Of a stretch of DNA of 64,000 nucleotides, positions 55,431 through 64,000 are shown in pieces. The DNA comes from an uncultured Paracoccaceae bacterium. Its GTDB lineage: Bacteria > Pseudomonadota > Alphaproteobacteria > Rhodobacterales > Rhodobacteraceae. The stretch covers positions 62,001 through 126,000 of the forward strand of contig CANMUM010000002.1 of the NCBI GenBank assembly GCA_947501025.1, read 5' to 3'. Under the pieces are notes generated by a model, which saw only the letters and a list, made by a program, of their open reading frames with translations, had not been told where the DNA came from and ran no database searches. The position numbers were made by a program, and so were the translations under genes. The stretch's first letter is position 1, and each line of letters begins with the position of its first letter.

Positions 55431-55462
55431 AAAAAAGCGCCATTTTAAGAGTGGCGTTTTTT
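55431..55462 (+). terminator. intrinsic terminator after the membrane protein
   Basis: Stem CGCCA/TGGCG with a 9-base loop, extended by a G-U pair and flanking AAAAAA/TTTTTT, ends in a run of six T. It lies 26 bases past the stop and separates the membrane protein from the DUF4153 gene. Confidence 0.8.
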
Positions 55463-55529
55463 AATGCTCAAACTTGCTTTCATCAACAAAAATTTATACG
55501 TTATGGAAAGGCAATTGGGAGTATAGGTC

Positions 55530-56915
55530 ATGACACAAAATATCACACGTATTTATCTTGCCATTTTGGGAATGATTGCATTTCGTGCATGGGTTTGGCT
55601 CACGGAGCCTGTATTTAATATAAGCAGCGGCGATGCTTTACCCAACCCATTTTTTATCTATGGATTTTTTGCCCTTACAGTCACAATAGCCACAAAATTC
55701 GCCCTTCATGGCCCACTTAAAGCAATGGCATCTTGGGTCCGAGCCCTCATTATCGGGCTAATATCAACCTTAATTTTTGCATATATGCGCGCACGATTTG
55801 GTGATGGAGAAACTTCTATTCCAAATGATTTATCACTGCTTTGGCTTAGCCTTGCGATCGCGATATCCTGGCCATTCATGATCACATTGGCTCTCAAAAA
55901 AAACATATGGGATTATGAAACCCTCCATGAAACAGCTTGGACAATTTTTATCCGTGGATGCATAGCCTTTGCATTTGGCTGGGTAATGGTCTTGATTGTG
56001 AACCTTGCGAATTGGCTTTTCCTCGCTGTTGGATTTGAGCTCCTCAATGACTTTCTCTACATCAAAAAAGAACCTTATGGATATAATTCTCAAAACCTCG
56101 CATGGTTTTATGGTTTCGGATTTGGCATAGCCGCCGCTGTGACTTGGGAAATGCAAAAGCTTTTGAGTGTATTGCGATTTGTACTGATTACATTGCTCCG
56201 CATTTTGCTTCCCATCATCTTACTTGTCCTTGTTGTTTTTGTACCTTTGATGCTCATAAATGGTTTTGGCAGCTTTGAAGATTTTACAAGCCCAACAGCA
56301 TTGCTCATATCGTTGCTTTTGATAACCACAAGCCTCATTTCAGCCATGATCGAAGGTGAGCCACCAACTGGCAACATCGCAAAATTCATGGACATCATGA
56401 CAAAAGCTGTCATCGTTCTTTCGGCAATTGTTGCACCATTTATGTTATTTGGGATCATCATCCGATTACAAGAACACGGCTTCACCCCCTCACGTATTTT
56501 TGCATTATCCTTTGCGATCCTCTCATCAATTTATATTTTTGGATATGTATTCTCGATCATATTCAAACGCGCGATTTGGAAGGAAGCCATCGCAAAGGTC
56601 AACATCATAAATGCATTATCGATTGCTTTTATAGCTCTCATCTTATGCTCACCAATTGGCAACCCATTCCGAATTTCTGCAAATTCTCAAGCTTCAAAAA
56701 TACTTGAAAAAAACGTGGATATCACCAGACGTGACCTCAGATCATTTCGCCAATGGGGAAAATCGGGTGAAGCGCTATTTGCGCAAAAAAAGAAAAATCC
56801 ATTAAAGAAGATGATTCAGATCGTCTGGCATTATTTGCTAGCCTTAACTATGGCGGTGATAGTTTTGATGACGATGCCCACCAAGTTATACGCGATCAAA
56901 TCGACAAAAATTTAG
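55530..56915 (+). CDS. DUF4153 membrane protein, zero-frame part ending after a slippery site
   Basis: The zero frame encodes 461 residues: about a dozen helices (residues 1-395), then a cytosolic stretch RISANSQASKILEKNVDITR and RQWGKSGEALFAQ. This is the DUF4153 layout, but the family normally continues for another 120-160 residues. Here the frame passes an in-phase A AAA AAG at 56786-56792 and then reads 41 further codons of unrelated sequence to a stop at 56913. The expected soluble domain continues in the -1 frame (next entry). GGAG precedes the ATG at 55530. Either programmed frameshifting, slippage, or a one-base indel explains this. Confidence 0.82.
   Translation: MTQNITRIYLAILGMIAFRAWVWLTEPVFNISSGDALPNPFFIYGFFALTVTIATKFALHGPLKAMASWVRALIIGLISTLIFAYMRARFGDGETSIPNDLSLLWLSLAIAISWPFMITLALKKNIWDYETLHETAWTIFIRGCIAFAFGWVMVLIVNLANWLFLAVGFELLNDFLYIKKEPYGYNSQNLAWFYGFGFGIAAAVTWEMQKLLSVLRFVLITLLRILLPIILLVLVVFVPLMLINGFGSFEDFTSPTALLISLLLITTSLISAMIEGEPPTGNIAKFMDIMTKAVIVLSAIVAPFMLFGIIIRLQEHGFTPSRIFALSFAILSSIYIFGYVFSIIFKRAIWKEAIAKVNIINALSIAFIALILCSPIGNPFRISANSQASKILEKNVDITRRDLRSFRQWGKSGEALFAQKKKNPLKKMIQIVWHYLLALTMAVIVLMTMPTKLYAIKSTKI
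56786..56792 (+). other. in-phase A AAA AAG slippery heptamer
   Basis: Within a run of seven A followed by G (56785-56792), the zero-frame codons CAA-AAA-AAG place A AAA AAG exactly in the phase used for -1 frameshifting in dnaX. A small hairpin, GCGC-TATTT-GCGC (56772-56784), sits directly upstream and GGGTGA 16 bases upstream could act as an internal ribosome site. No strong downstream structure is visible. Confidence 0.7.
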
Positions 56916-57283
56916 CAATCTATCCCAATACGCCATCTGCAACAACATTTGCAAAACAATGGCTAGACAAATTAAATGACTATAATCTTGGAAAAGTCCA
57001 CGAAAAATGCTCTGAAAAAACCTCTTTAGGCAACTCCAAATGCGCCCTTATTGTGGATGATAATTTGGGCTTTCCTGAAGAGGATATTGGTGCGATATAC
57101 TTGAATTGCCGGAATATATCCTGTGACATTTACCAAAGGTATATCGCAAAAGATTACAAGGATACGTATCCTGAGATAGATCAATTACAACAACTTCAAG
57201 GTGAGCGTATCTTCGATGATCTTGCAAAATATGGGTACACACTCAAACCCATAACGGGCCAAATTTTATCCATTGGCGAGTGA
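56792..57283 (+). CDS. DUF4153 protein, continuation in the -1 frame
   Basis: An open -1 frame of 163 residues with the character of a real soluble domain: DSDRLALFASLNYGGDSFDD, IYPNTPSATTFAKQWLDKLN, and four cysteines in HEKCSEKTSLGNSKC and LNCRNISCDIYQRYIAK. The frame is closed upstream by TGA at 56768, and no ATG, GTG or TTG occurs in it before GTG at 57053, so it can hardly start by itself. Fused after the heptamer it gives a protein of about 585 residues, the usual size for the family. It ends at 57283, 32 bases before the groEL terminator. Confidence 0.75.
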   Translation, partial: EKSIKEDDSDRLALFASLNYGGDSFDDDAHQVIRDQIDKNLAIYPNTPSATTFAKQWLDKLNDYNLGKVHEKCSEKTSLGNSKCALIVDDNLGFPEEDIGAIYLNCRNISCDIYQRYIAKDYKDTYPEIDQLQQLQGERIFDDLAKYGYTLKPITGQILSIGE

Positions 57284-57315
57284 GCGAGAATTACGCACAG
57301 AAAAAATATTTCAAT

Positions 57316-57344
57316 AAAAAAGCCCCCGCAATTCGCGAGGGCTT
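57316..57344 (-). terminator. intrinsic terminator of groESL
   Basis: On the minus strand the stem AAGCCCTCGC pairs with GCGGGGGCTT (one mismatch) around a 5-base loop and runs into TTTTTTATT. It lies 34 bases past the groEL stop. Confidence 0.88.
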
Positions 57345-57377
57345 CATTGTTTCCGACAAGATGTCAGGGGAGATGAT

Positions 57378-59063
<1,686 letters not shown>

Positions 59064-59069
59064 TTAAAA

Positions 59070-59354
59070 TTAAAGAATTCCGAGAATATCGGATTCTTTC
59101 ATGATCAATAGGTCTTCACCGTCAATTTTGACTTCTGTGCCAGACCATTTGCCGAAAAGAACTTTGTCGCCTGCTTTAACAGCTGGTGCAATCAATTCAC
59201 CTGAATCTTTGCGTGCGCCTTCGCCGCATGAAACAACTTCGCCCTCAGATGGTTTTTCTTTAGCGTTGTCTGGAATGATCAATCCACCGACGGTCTTTTC
59301 TTCAGACTCGATACGGCGAACCAAAACACGGTCATGTAGTGGTTGAAATGCCAT
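59070..59354 (-). CDS. groES: 10 kDa co-chaperonin
   Basis: A 94-residue lid of the GroEL cage. [19 protein letters not shown], the mobile loop [20 protein letters not shown] and [20 protein letters not shown] are all typical. AAAGGAG lies 8 bases before the ATG. It is the first gene of groESL, with two CIRCE elements and a promoter upstream (59398-59473). Confidence 0.99.
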   Translation of the reverse strand: MAFQPLHDRVLVRRIESEEKTVGGLIIPDNAKEKPSEGEVVSCGEGARKDSGELIAPAVKAGDKVLFGKWSGTEVKIDGEDLLIMKESDILGIL

Positions 59355-59397
59355 TGCTTAGCTCCTTTAATAAAATAATTTTGGCGGCCTTCATATA

Positions 59398-59424
59398 TTA
59401 GCACTTGCCACCATTGAGTGCTAA
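59398..59424 (-). promoter_or_regulatory. CIRCE element 1 (HrcA operator)
   Basis: The plus strand reads TTAGCACTT-N9-GAGTGCTAA, the HrcA operator with one mismatch in the left arm. It lies 44 bases before groES, at and just after the predicted transcription start, where HrcA binding would block transcription. Confidence 0.92.
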
Positions 59425-59431
59425 TGGAGCA

Positions 59432-59460
59432 TAGATAAGACCACGTTTAGCAATCGTCAA
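59432..59460 (-). promoter_or_regulatory. sigma-70-like promoter of groESL
   Basis: On the minus strand TTGACG (59455-59460) and TATCTA (59432-59437) are 17 bases apart. The -35 box lies inside the distal CIRCE element and the start point would fall at the edge of the proximal one. Confidence 0.6.
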
Positions 59461-59473
59461 GGGCGAGTGCTAA
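59447..59473 (-). promoter_or_regulatory. CIRCE element 2 (HrcA operator)
   Basis: The plus strand reads TTAGCAATC-N9-GAGTGCTAA, again one mismatch from consensus in the left arm. It overlaps the -35 box. The two elements start 49 bases apart. Confidence 0.82.
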
Positions 59474-59562
59474 TAATTTATTCTTGTTTTTTATTTGGCT
59501 AGAAAGCTAATAAATTAAAGATTTCGCTTGTGCCATGCCCAACTTCCAAGCACATTGAAGAT

Positions 59563-60045
59563 ATGAAAACACTTATATTGCTCCGCCACGCCAAATCCAG
59601 CTGGGATAGCCCATCAACGCAGGATATTAATCGTCCCCTAAATGATCGCGGCGTGCATGACGCTGACAAAATCGGCAAATGGATATCCAAAACCTATCCG
59701 CCTGATTTTGCGCTCATATCCAGCGCGAGGCGCACAATTCAAACATTTGAACTGTGCGACATCAAAAGCGAGCATCGCATTGAGAAATCTTTATATTTAG
59801 CCGAAGATCGCCAAATTCTTAACGTGATACAAAATGTTGACAATAGCGCAAGTCGCCTACTTTTGGTTGGGCATAATCCAGGCATCACTGATCTTGCGAA
59901 TATATTCCTGAATTCAAATGAAGGTTATTTAGAACTCAAAACAGCCAATTGTGCTGTATTTGAATTTAATTGCAGCTCATGGGAAAATCTGGACCGCAAG
60001 AATGCAGAGCTTATTGATTTTGCCTCAGGTAAAAAGCTCAAATAA
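59563..60045 (+). CDS. SixA-type histidine phosphatase
   Basis: A 160-residue phosphoglycerate-mutase-fold phosphatase. The catalytic RHG-like motif is LILLRHAKSSWDSPS at residues 4-18, with SSARRTIQTFE and LLLVGHNPGITDLANIF carrying the remaining arginine and second histidine. E. coli SixA acts on a phospho-histidine of the nitrogen phosphotransferase system; the target here is unknown. The start at 59563 is the family position; codons from 59530 are extra. It is divergent from groESL and ends at a strong terminator. Confidence 0.9.
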   Translation: MKTLILLRHAKSSWDSPSTQDINRPLNDRGVHDADKIGKWISKTYPPDFALISSARRTIQTFELCDIKSEHRIEKSLYLAEDRQILNVIQNVDNSASRLLLVGHNPGITDLANIFLNSNEGYLELKTANCAVFEFNCSSWENLDRKNAELIDFASGKKLK

Positions 60046-60046
60046 A

Positions 60047-60070
60047 AAACCCGCCACAAAGGGCGGGTTT
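60047..60070. terminator. bidirectional terminator between sixA and aapP
   Basis: A perfect 9-base stem AAACCCGCC/GGCGGGTTT with a 6-base loop and A/T flanks on both sides, between converging genes. It ends both sixA and the aap operon. Confidence 0.92.
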
Positions 60071-60091
60071 CAATAAATATGTCAAACCAAA

Positions 60092-60883
60092 TTAATGTCC
60101 GAGAATTTGGTCCAAGAACTGGCGCGTGCGCTCTGATTTTGGATTATTGAAGAATTCCTCTGGCTCATTTTGCTCAATGACCTGACCCTCAGCCATAAAG
60201 ATAACGCGGTTCGCAACTTGGCGAGCAAAGCCCATCTCGTGCGTCACACAAAGCATGGTCATGCCTTCTTCGGCAAGCTCGATCATCGTATCAAGAACCT
60301 CTTTAATCATCTCAGGGTCAAGAGCAGATGTTGGCTCATCAAAGAGCATAATGCGCGGTTGCATACAAAGTGAACGCGCAATCGCCACACGTTGTTGCTG
60401 ACCACCAGAAAGCTGGCCTGGATATTTATCAGCCTGCTCAGGAATTTTTACCTTTTTAAGGAAATGCATCGCAATTTCCTCAGCATCTTTTTTCGGCATC
60501 TTGCGCACCCAAATCGGGGCCAATGTACAGTTCTCAAGAATTGTAAGATGCGGGAACAGATTGAAGTGCTGAAAACACATCCCAACTTCTGAGCGGATCT
60601 TATCAATATTTTTAAGATCAGATGTCAGCTCTGTACCATCGACGATGATTTGCCCCTTTTGGTGCTCCTCAAGACGGTTGATACAACGGATAAGCGTAGA
60701 TTTTCCAGACCCAGAAGGCCCTGCGATAACAATGCGCTCCCCTTCGTTCACAGTCAGGTTAATGTCACGAAGAACGTGAAAAGAGCCATACCATTTGTTC
60801 ATTCCGTTGATCTCGATTGCGACCTTATCGGAAACTTTCATTTTTGAACGATCAATTGAACGATCTGTTGCGACTTTAGACAT
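60092..60883 (-). CDS. aapP: general L-amino acid ABC transporter, ATP-binding protein
   Basis: A 263-residue ATPase of the polar amino acid class. Walker A GPSGSGKSTLIRCINRLEEH, signature LSGGQQQRVAIARSLCMQPR, Walker B IMLFDEPTSALDPEMIKEVL and CVTHEMGFARQVANRV are all intact. A 25-residue N-terminal extension precedes the core. It is the last gene of aapJQMP, 14 bases after aapM, and is followed by a terminator. Confidence 0.97.
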   Translation of the reverse strand: MSKVATDRSIDRSKMKVSDKVAIEINGMNKWYGSFHVLRDINLTVNEGERIVIAGPSGSGKSTLIRCINRLEEHQKGQIIVDGTELTSDLKNIDKIRSEVGMCFQHFNLFPHLTILENCTLAPIWVRKMPKKDAEEIAMHFLKKVKIPEQADKYPGQLSGGQQQRVAIARSLCMQPRIMLFDEPTSALDPEMIKEVLDTMIELAEEGMTMLCVTHEMGFARQVANRVIFMAEGQVIEQNEPEEFFNNPKSERTRQFLDQILGH

Positions 60884-60897
60884 AATATGCCTCCTTT

Positions 60898-62280
60898 TTA
60901 TCTATGACCACGGTGAAGCTTACGCTCCATGTGAAGTGAATAACGTGACATGCCAAAGCAGAACACCCAGAACAATAATGCGGCAAATACATAACCTGTT
61001 GGCCCCGTAACTGGGCTGTACCAAAGGATGTCTTTACCTGCTTTAAATTGGATAATACCAAGCACATCGAAAATTGAGATGATCATCACGAGCGTTGTAT
61101 CTTTGAACAAACCAATAAAGGTGTTCACAATACCCGGAATAACCGTTGTCAAAGCCTGCGGCAGAATAATCAATCGCATTTGCTGCCAATAGCTAAGACC
61201 AACAGACATACCGCCCTCATATTGACCTTTTGGCATGGCCTGTAGGCCACCGCGAATAACTTCCGCCATATAAGCCGAAGCAAAAAGCGCAACACCAATT
61301 AAAGCACGGAGCAATTTGTTGAAGTCGATATCGCTTGGCAAGAAGTACTGCAACATAACCGATGCAAAGAAAAGCACCGAAATGAGCGGGATACCACGCA
61401 CAACCTCAATGAATATAACGCATACCCATTTGATAAGAGGTGCATTGGATTGCCGCCCAAGAGCAAGCAAAATACCAAGCGGCAATGAAACGATAATACC
61501 TGTGATCGCCACAACAAGCGTTACAAGCAATCCGCCCCATTTTGAGGTTCGCACAACTTCAAAGCCGAAAGCCGAGTCAATCGCACCTGCAAATAATGGA
61601 ATAATTCCATAGGCAATGAAAACGAATGATAACACGAGCAATGCAGGTGAAAATGCTTCGACAACCGCGCCCATTGAACCATTTCGGCCAAATAAGCCAA
61701 GGCCGATTAAAACACCGCCGATAGCAAGTGGAACCCATGTTGAACCGATATTGAAGCTCTCACCATCATCAATTGGTGAACCATTGAGGAACACAAATGT
61801 AAGAATTGGAAAAATAGTCAACATGAATAGCCCGACATATTTTTTCCAAGGCAATCCTTCAACGATAAGCCATGTTATGCCAGCGGCAAGCAACGCGTAG
61901 ATCGTATAAACACGCCAAACTTGTTCACGTGGATATTCATTACCCACCATAATTCCGTAGAACCATTTTTTGATGTAAGGCCAGCAAGCCCCAACGCCTT
62001 CAACAGAACAGATAGCACCGCCCAAATTTTCAGGATCTGACCATACAGCCGAAAGAATTGTGAAATCTACGAACTTCCAAGTCATCCACACCAGAACAAA
62101 CCCGAATACGAATGTCAGAAAGATCATTAAGAGTGAAACGATAGCCGCGCTTAATGAACCAAAATTTGCCATAGATGACAGAACATTTTGCCATAGCCAG
62201 CCCATGATCCCCTGCTCTGAAGCTGGTGGGGGAAGCAATGGGGCATCTTCGCGACGCACATATGCTGTTTGATTTGACAT
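60898..62280 (-). CDS. aapM: general L-amino acid ABC transporter, permease AapM
   Basis: A 460-residue inner-membrane permease. The N-terminal region is long and carries several extra helices, the family feature; the C-terminal permease domain includes EVVRGIPLISVLFFASVMLQ, EVIRGGLQAMPKGQYEGGMS and LPQALTTVIPGIVNTFIGLF, the EAA loop contacting the ATPase. It pairs with AapQ. It begins 13 bases after aapQ. In rhizobia this system takes up many L-amino acids. Confidence 0.96.
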   Translation of the reverse strand: MSNQTAYVRREDAPLLPPPASEQGIMGWLWQNVLSSMANFGSLSAAIVSLLMIFLTFVFGFVLVWMTWKFVDFTILSAVWSDPENLGGAICSVEGVGACWPYIKKWFYGIMVGNEYPREQVWRVYTIYALLAAGITWLIVEGLPWKKYVGLFMLTIFPILTFVFLNGSPIDDGESFNIGSTWVPLAIGGVLIGLGLFGRNGSMGAVVEAFSPALLVLSFVFIAYGIIPLFAGAIDSAFGFEVVRTSKWGGLLVTLVVAITGIIVSLPLGILLALGRQSNAPLIKWVCVIFIEVVRGIPLISVLFFASVMLQYFLPSDIDFNKLLRALIGVALFASAYMAEVIRGGLQAMPKGQYEGGMSVGLSYWQQMRLIILPQALTTVIPGIVNTFIGLFKDTTLVMIISIFDVLGIIQFKAGKDILWYSPVTGPTGYVFAALLFWVFCFGMSRYSLHMERKLHRGHR

Positions 62281-62293
62281 ATTGTAAACCTCC

Positions 62294-63520
62294 CTAGCGT
62301 TCTTCGAGCTTCATGCGGTTGTTAAACCAGTTCATGAATGCCGATGTTAAAAGTGAAATTGTGAGGTAAACCATAATAACGAGCATAATGATCTCAACAG
62401 CACGTCCTGTTTGGTTCAAGATTGTGCCCCCAAACAATGCGACCACCTCTGGGAAACCAATCGCGGCTGCCAGTGATGAGTTCTTTGTGAGATTGAGATA
62501 TTGTGAGGTTAATGGTGGGATCACAACGCGCATGGCTTGTGGCAAAATCACCTTACGAAGCGCAACTGAATTCGAAATGCCGAGAGCACCTGCAGCTTCT
62601 GATTGACCATTTGCCACTGAATTAATGCCGGCACGCACAATCTCGGCAATAAATGCAGCAGTGTACATTGCAAGCGCGAGCGTCAAGGCAATCATTTCTG
62701 TTGCAACAAACATACCATGCCCAGATTCAAAAGCTCCACGCTTAAGAATAGATCCCTCGGTAATTACAGTTGGATACTCGATTGAAAGCGGTTTTCCCGC
62801 GATAAAAAACGCGATTGTTGGCACGGCTATCAATGTGAGCAATCCGACCCAAAATGCAGGGAATTGCTGTCCTGTCGATGCCTGACGTTCACGTGCCCAG
62901 CGCGATATCGCAAACGCAGAAAATATAGCTACAATTAATGCCCAAAACACAATATGACCACCTTCAAGCCAATCAAAAAATGGCGCACGAAGACCGTCAG
63001 CATTATAATAAAGAGCACCATCTACAAATACGACTGCATCTTTTTCTTTTAGCCCGCCAGAAAACAAACGGAAGATGATAATCCAAAAGAAAATCTGAAG
63101 AAGCAAGGGAAGGTTGCGCAATGTTTCAATATAAACCGTTGCAAAAGACCGCAGCACAAAGTTTTTTGAAAGCCTGAACACACCGAGTAAAAATCCCCAA
63201 ACAGTGGCGATGATAATACCTATAAACGCCACAATTAATGTGTTGGCAATTCCGACCATAAATGCAGTCCAATTTGAGCTATCTGTTGAAGAATACTCAA
63301 AAAGCCAAGTCCCAAAGGTTGTCAAAATGGCTATGCCCGCTGGGCTATCCATAATTCCGCCAAAGGTTTTATCAGATGTGAATTTTCCATAATAATTTTC
63401 GAACAGATTGGTAAAACCTGTATATAAAAGCCATATAAGTGCAACGCCAAATAAAGCCTGAAAGAATATGGATCTAAGTTTTGGGTCGTATAAAAGCGAT
63501 TTTCCGCGTCCAGCGCTCAT
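62294..63520 (-). CDS. aapQ: general L-amino acid ABC transporter, permease AapQ
   Basis: A 408-residue permease, partner of AapM. The permease core has NTLIVAFIGIIIATVWGFLL, YIETLRNLPLLLQIFFWIII, EIVRAGINSVANGQSEAAGA and LPQAMRVVIPPLTSQYLNLT. The gap between helices two and five holds a periplasmic insert (KDAVVFVDGALYYNADGLRA), as in other AapQ/BztB proteins. GAGGGGG precedes the ATG. The 93-base gap from aapJ holds hairpins. Confidence 0.96.
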   Translation of the reverse strand: MSAGRGKSLLYDPKLRSIFFQALFGVALIWLLYTGFTNLFENYYGKFTSDKTFGGIMDSPAGIAILTTFGTWLFEYSSTDSSNWTAFMVGIANTLIVAFIGIIIATVWGFLLGVFRLSKNFVLRSFATVYIETLRNLPLLLQIFFWIIIFRLFSGGLKEKDAVVFVDGALYYNADGLRAPFFDWLEGGHIVFWALIVAIFSAFAISRWARERQASTGQQFPAFWVGLLTLIAVPTIAFFIAGKPLSIEYPTVITEGSILKRGAFESGHGMFVATEMIALTLALAMYTAAFIAEIVRAGINSVANGQSEAAGALGISNSVALRKVILPQAMRVVIPPLTSQYLNLTKNSSLAAAIGFPEVVALFGGTILNQTGRAVEIIMLVIMVYLTISLLTSAFMNWFNNRMKLEER

Positions 63521-63575
63521 CGTTTCCCCCTCATTTTGTTTTCACCTTTTGGTGAATATTTTCGTTAAAGAAATA

Positions 63576-63599
63576 AGGGGGTAGCAAATGCCACCCCCT
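63576..63599 (-). terminator. attenuating hairpin between aapJ and aapQ
   Basis: A 10-base stem (63576-63585 with 63590-63599, one mismatch) with a 4-base loop, GC-rich, 15 bases past the aapJ stop. No strong T-run follows, so it more likely attenuates or protects the aapJ message. A second hairpin, TTCACC-TTTT-GGTGAA, lies at 63541-63556. Confidence 0.65.
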
Positions 63600-63613
63600 C
63601 ATAATTTTTGATC

Positions 63614-64000
63614 TTAGCGGATCGGAGCTGCGTATTGCAAACCACCGTTGCTCCACAATGCGTTCACGCCGCGCTCAAGTTTAAGCGGTGTGCTTGGTCC
63701 AACATTGCGTTCATAAATTTCGCCGTAGTTGCCAACCGCTTTAATCGCTTTATAAGCCCAGTCAGCTGAAAGACCCATTGGCGCGCCAAGGTCGTTTTCA
63801 CCAACGCCCAAAATACGCTGAACAGATGGATTTTCCGAAGCCAGCATCTCATCGATATTTGCAGCAGTAATTCCAAACTCTTCAGCTTCGAGAAGTGCAT
63901 TCAGAACCCAACGGTTAATTTTCATCCATTGGTCGTCATCGTTACGTACTGACGGTCCAAGCGGCTCTTTAGAAATAATCTCAGGAAGAACTATGTGCGC
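63614..64000 (-). CDS. aapJ: general L-amino acid ABC transporter, substrate-binding protein (C-terminal part)
   Basis: The frame runs off the right edge; 128 C-terminal residues are visible. They match the periplasmic binding protein AapJ: LPEIISKEPLGPSVRNDDDQ, WVLNALLEAEEFGITAANID, YEAxxVGPSTPLKL-like NVGPSTPLKLERGVNALW and the end GGLQYAAPIR. It is the first gene of aapJQMP and delivers amino acids to AapQM. Start and signal peptide are outside the window. Confidence 0.96.
   Translation of the reverse strand, partial: AHIVLPEIISKEPLGPSVRNDDDQWMKINRWVLNALLEAEEFGITAANIDEMLASENPSVQRILGVGENDLGAPMGLSADWAYKAIKAVGNYGEIYERNVGPSTPLKLERGVNALWSNGGLQYAAPIR

Noticed and set aside
61316-62272. several 70-98 residue frames antisense to aapM
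   Set aside because: They are complements of hydrophobic coding sequence, with Ser/Thr/Asn-rich composition and no ribosome sites.

Overview
The window is chromosomal DNA from an alphaproteobacterium, AT-rich by eye and densely coded on both strands. Markers of that class are a ChpT-type phosphotransferase, an AapQMP/AapJ amino-acid transporter, an OlsB/OlsA ornithine-lipid pair, a cysteine-poor Fur/Mur-type regulator, a small DUF1127 protein, a class II DAHP synthase and HrcA/CIRCE control of groESL. The mix fits Rhizobiales or a related marine group; the genus cannot be fixed from the sequence alone. I see no CRISPR array, prophage, insertion sequence or rRNA. One tRNA gene, tRNA-Gly(TCC), is present.

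Layout. 1-2.3 kb: a cut LysR-type regulator, then a PlsC-CdsA phospholipid pair. 2.3-8.3 kb: PdxH/DUF192, FabI, a GNAT enzyme, a 47-residue lipoprotein coupled to a LysE-type exporter, Gpt, an LprI-like protein, Fur and an EamA transporter. 8.4-16.9 kb: enolase with a ThiE-like protein, OlsBA, ChpT, a gamma-carbonic-anhydrase-like protein with guanylate kinase, a PAS protein, and AroG-SerB. 17-28.5 kb: a GlxA-type regulator with Mrp, an acyl-CoA ligase, a BON-LysM protein, an ABC exporter, tRNA-Gly, Gph, GlmU, an ABM protein, an AlkD-like protein and a CPA1 antiporter. 28.5-35 kb: MoaA, two c-type cytochromes, a BadF-type kinase, PhoX with a Pho box, a DUF442 protein and DUF1127.

35-49.6 kb is the most accessory-looking part: a Slam-like outer-membrane protein, an unknown protein, beta-carbonic anhydrase, a hydrolase, Cdd, a histidine kinase with a degenerate ATPase domain plus a receiver-Hpt partner, a phosphohexomutase, LeuB, a GNAT enzyme, a pentapeptide membrane protein, an HI0933-type flavoprotein, a lytic transglycosylase, and an OmpA/lipoprotein pair sharing a motif. 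49.8-57.3 kb: MiaB, a glycosyltransferase-like protein, an ABC-2 exporter, a duplicated leader sequence, a membrane protein, and a DUF4153 protein whose reading frame moves to -1 exactly at an in-phase A AAA AAG heptamer. 57.3-64 kb: groESL under two CIRCE elements, SixA, and the aap operon, whose binding-protein gene runs off the right edge.

The items I would look at first are the DUF4153 frameshift site, the duplicated leader at 53825 and 54476, the degenerate kinase with its phosphorelay partner, the tandem CIRCE promoter, the Pho box at phoX, and the shared extracytoplasmic motif of the OmpA/lipoprotein pair.
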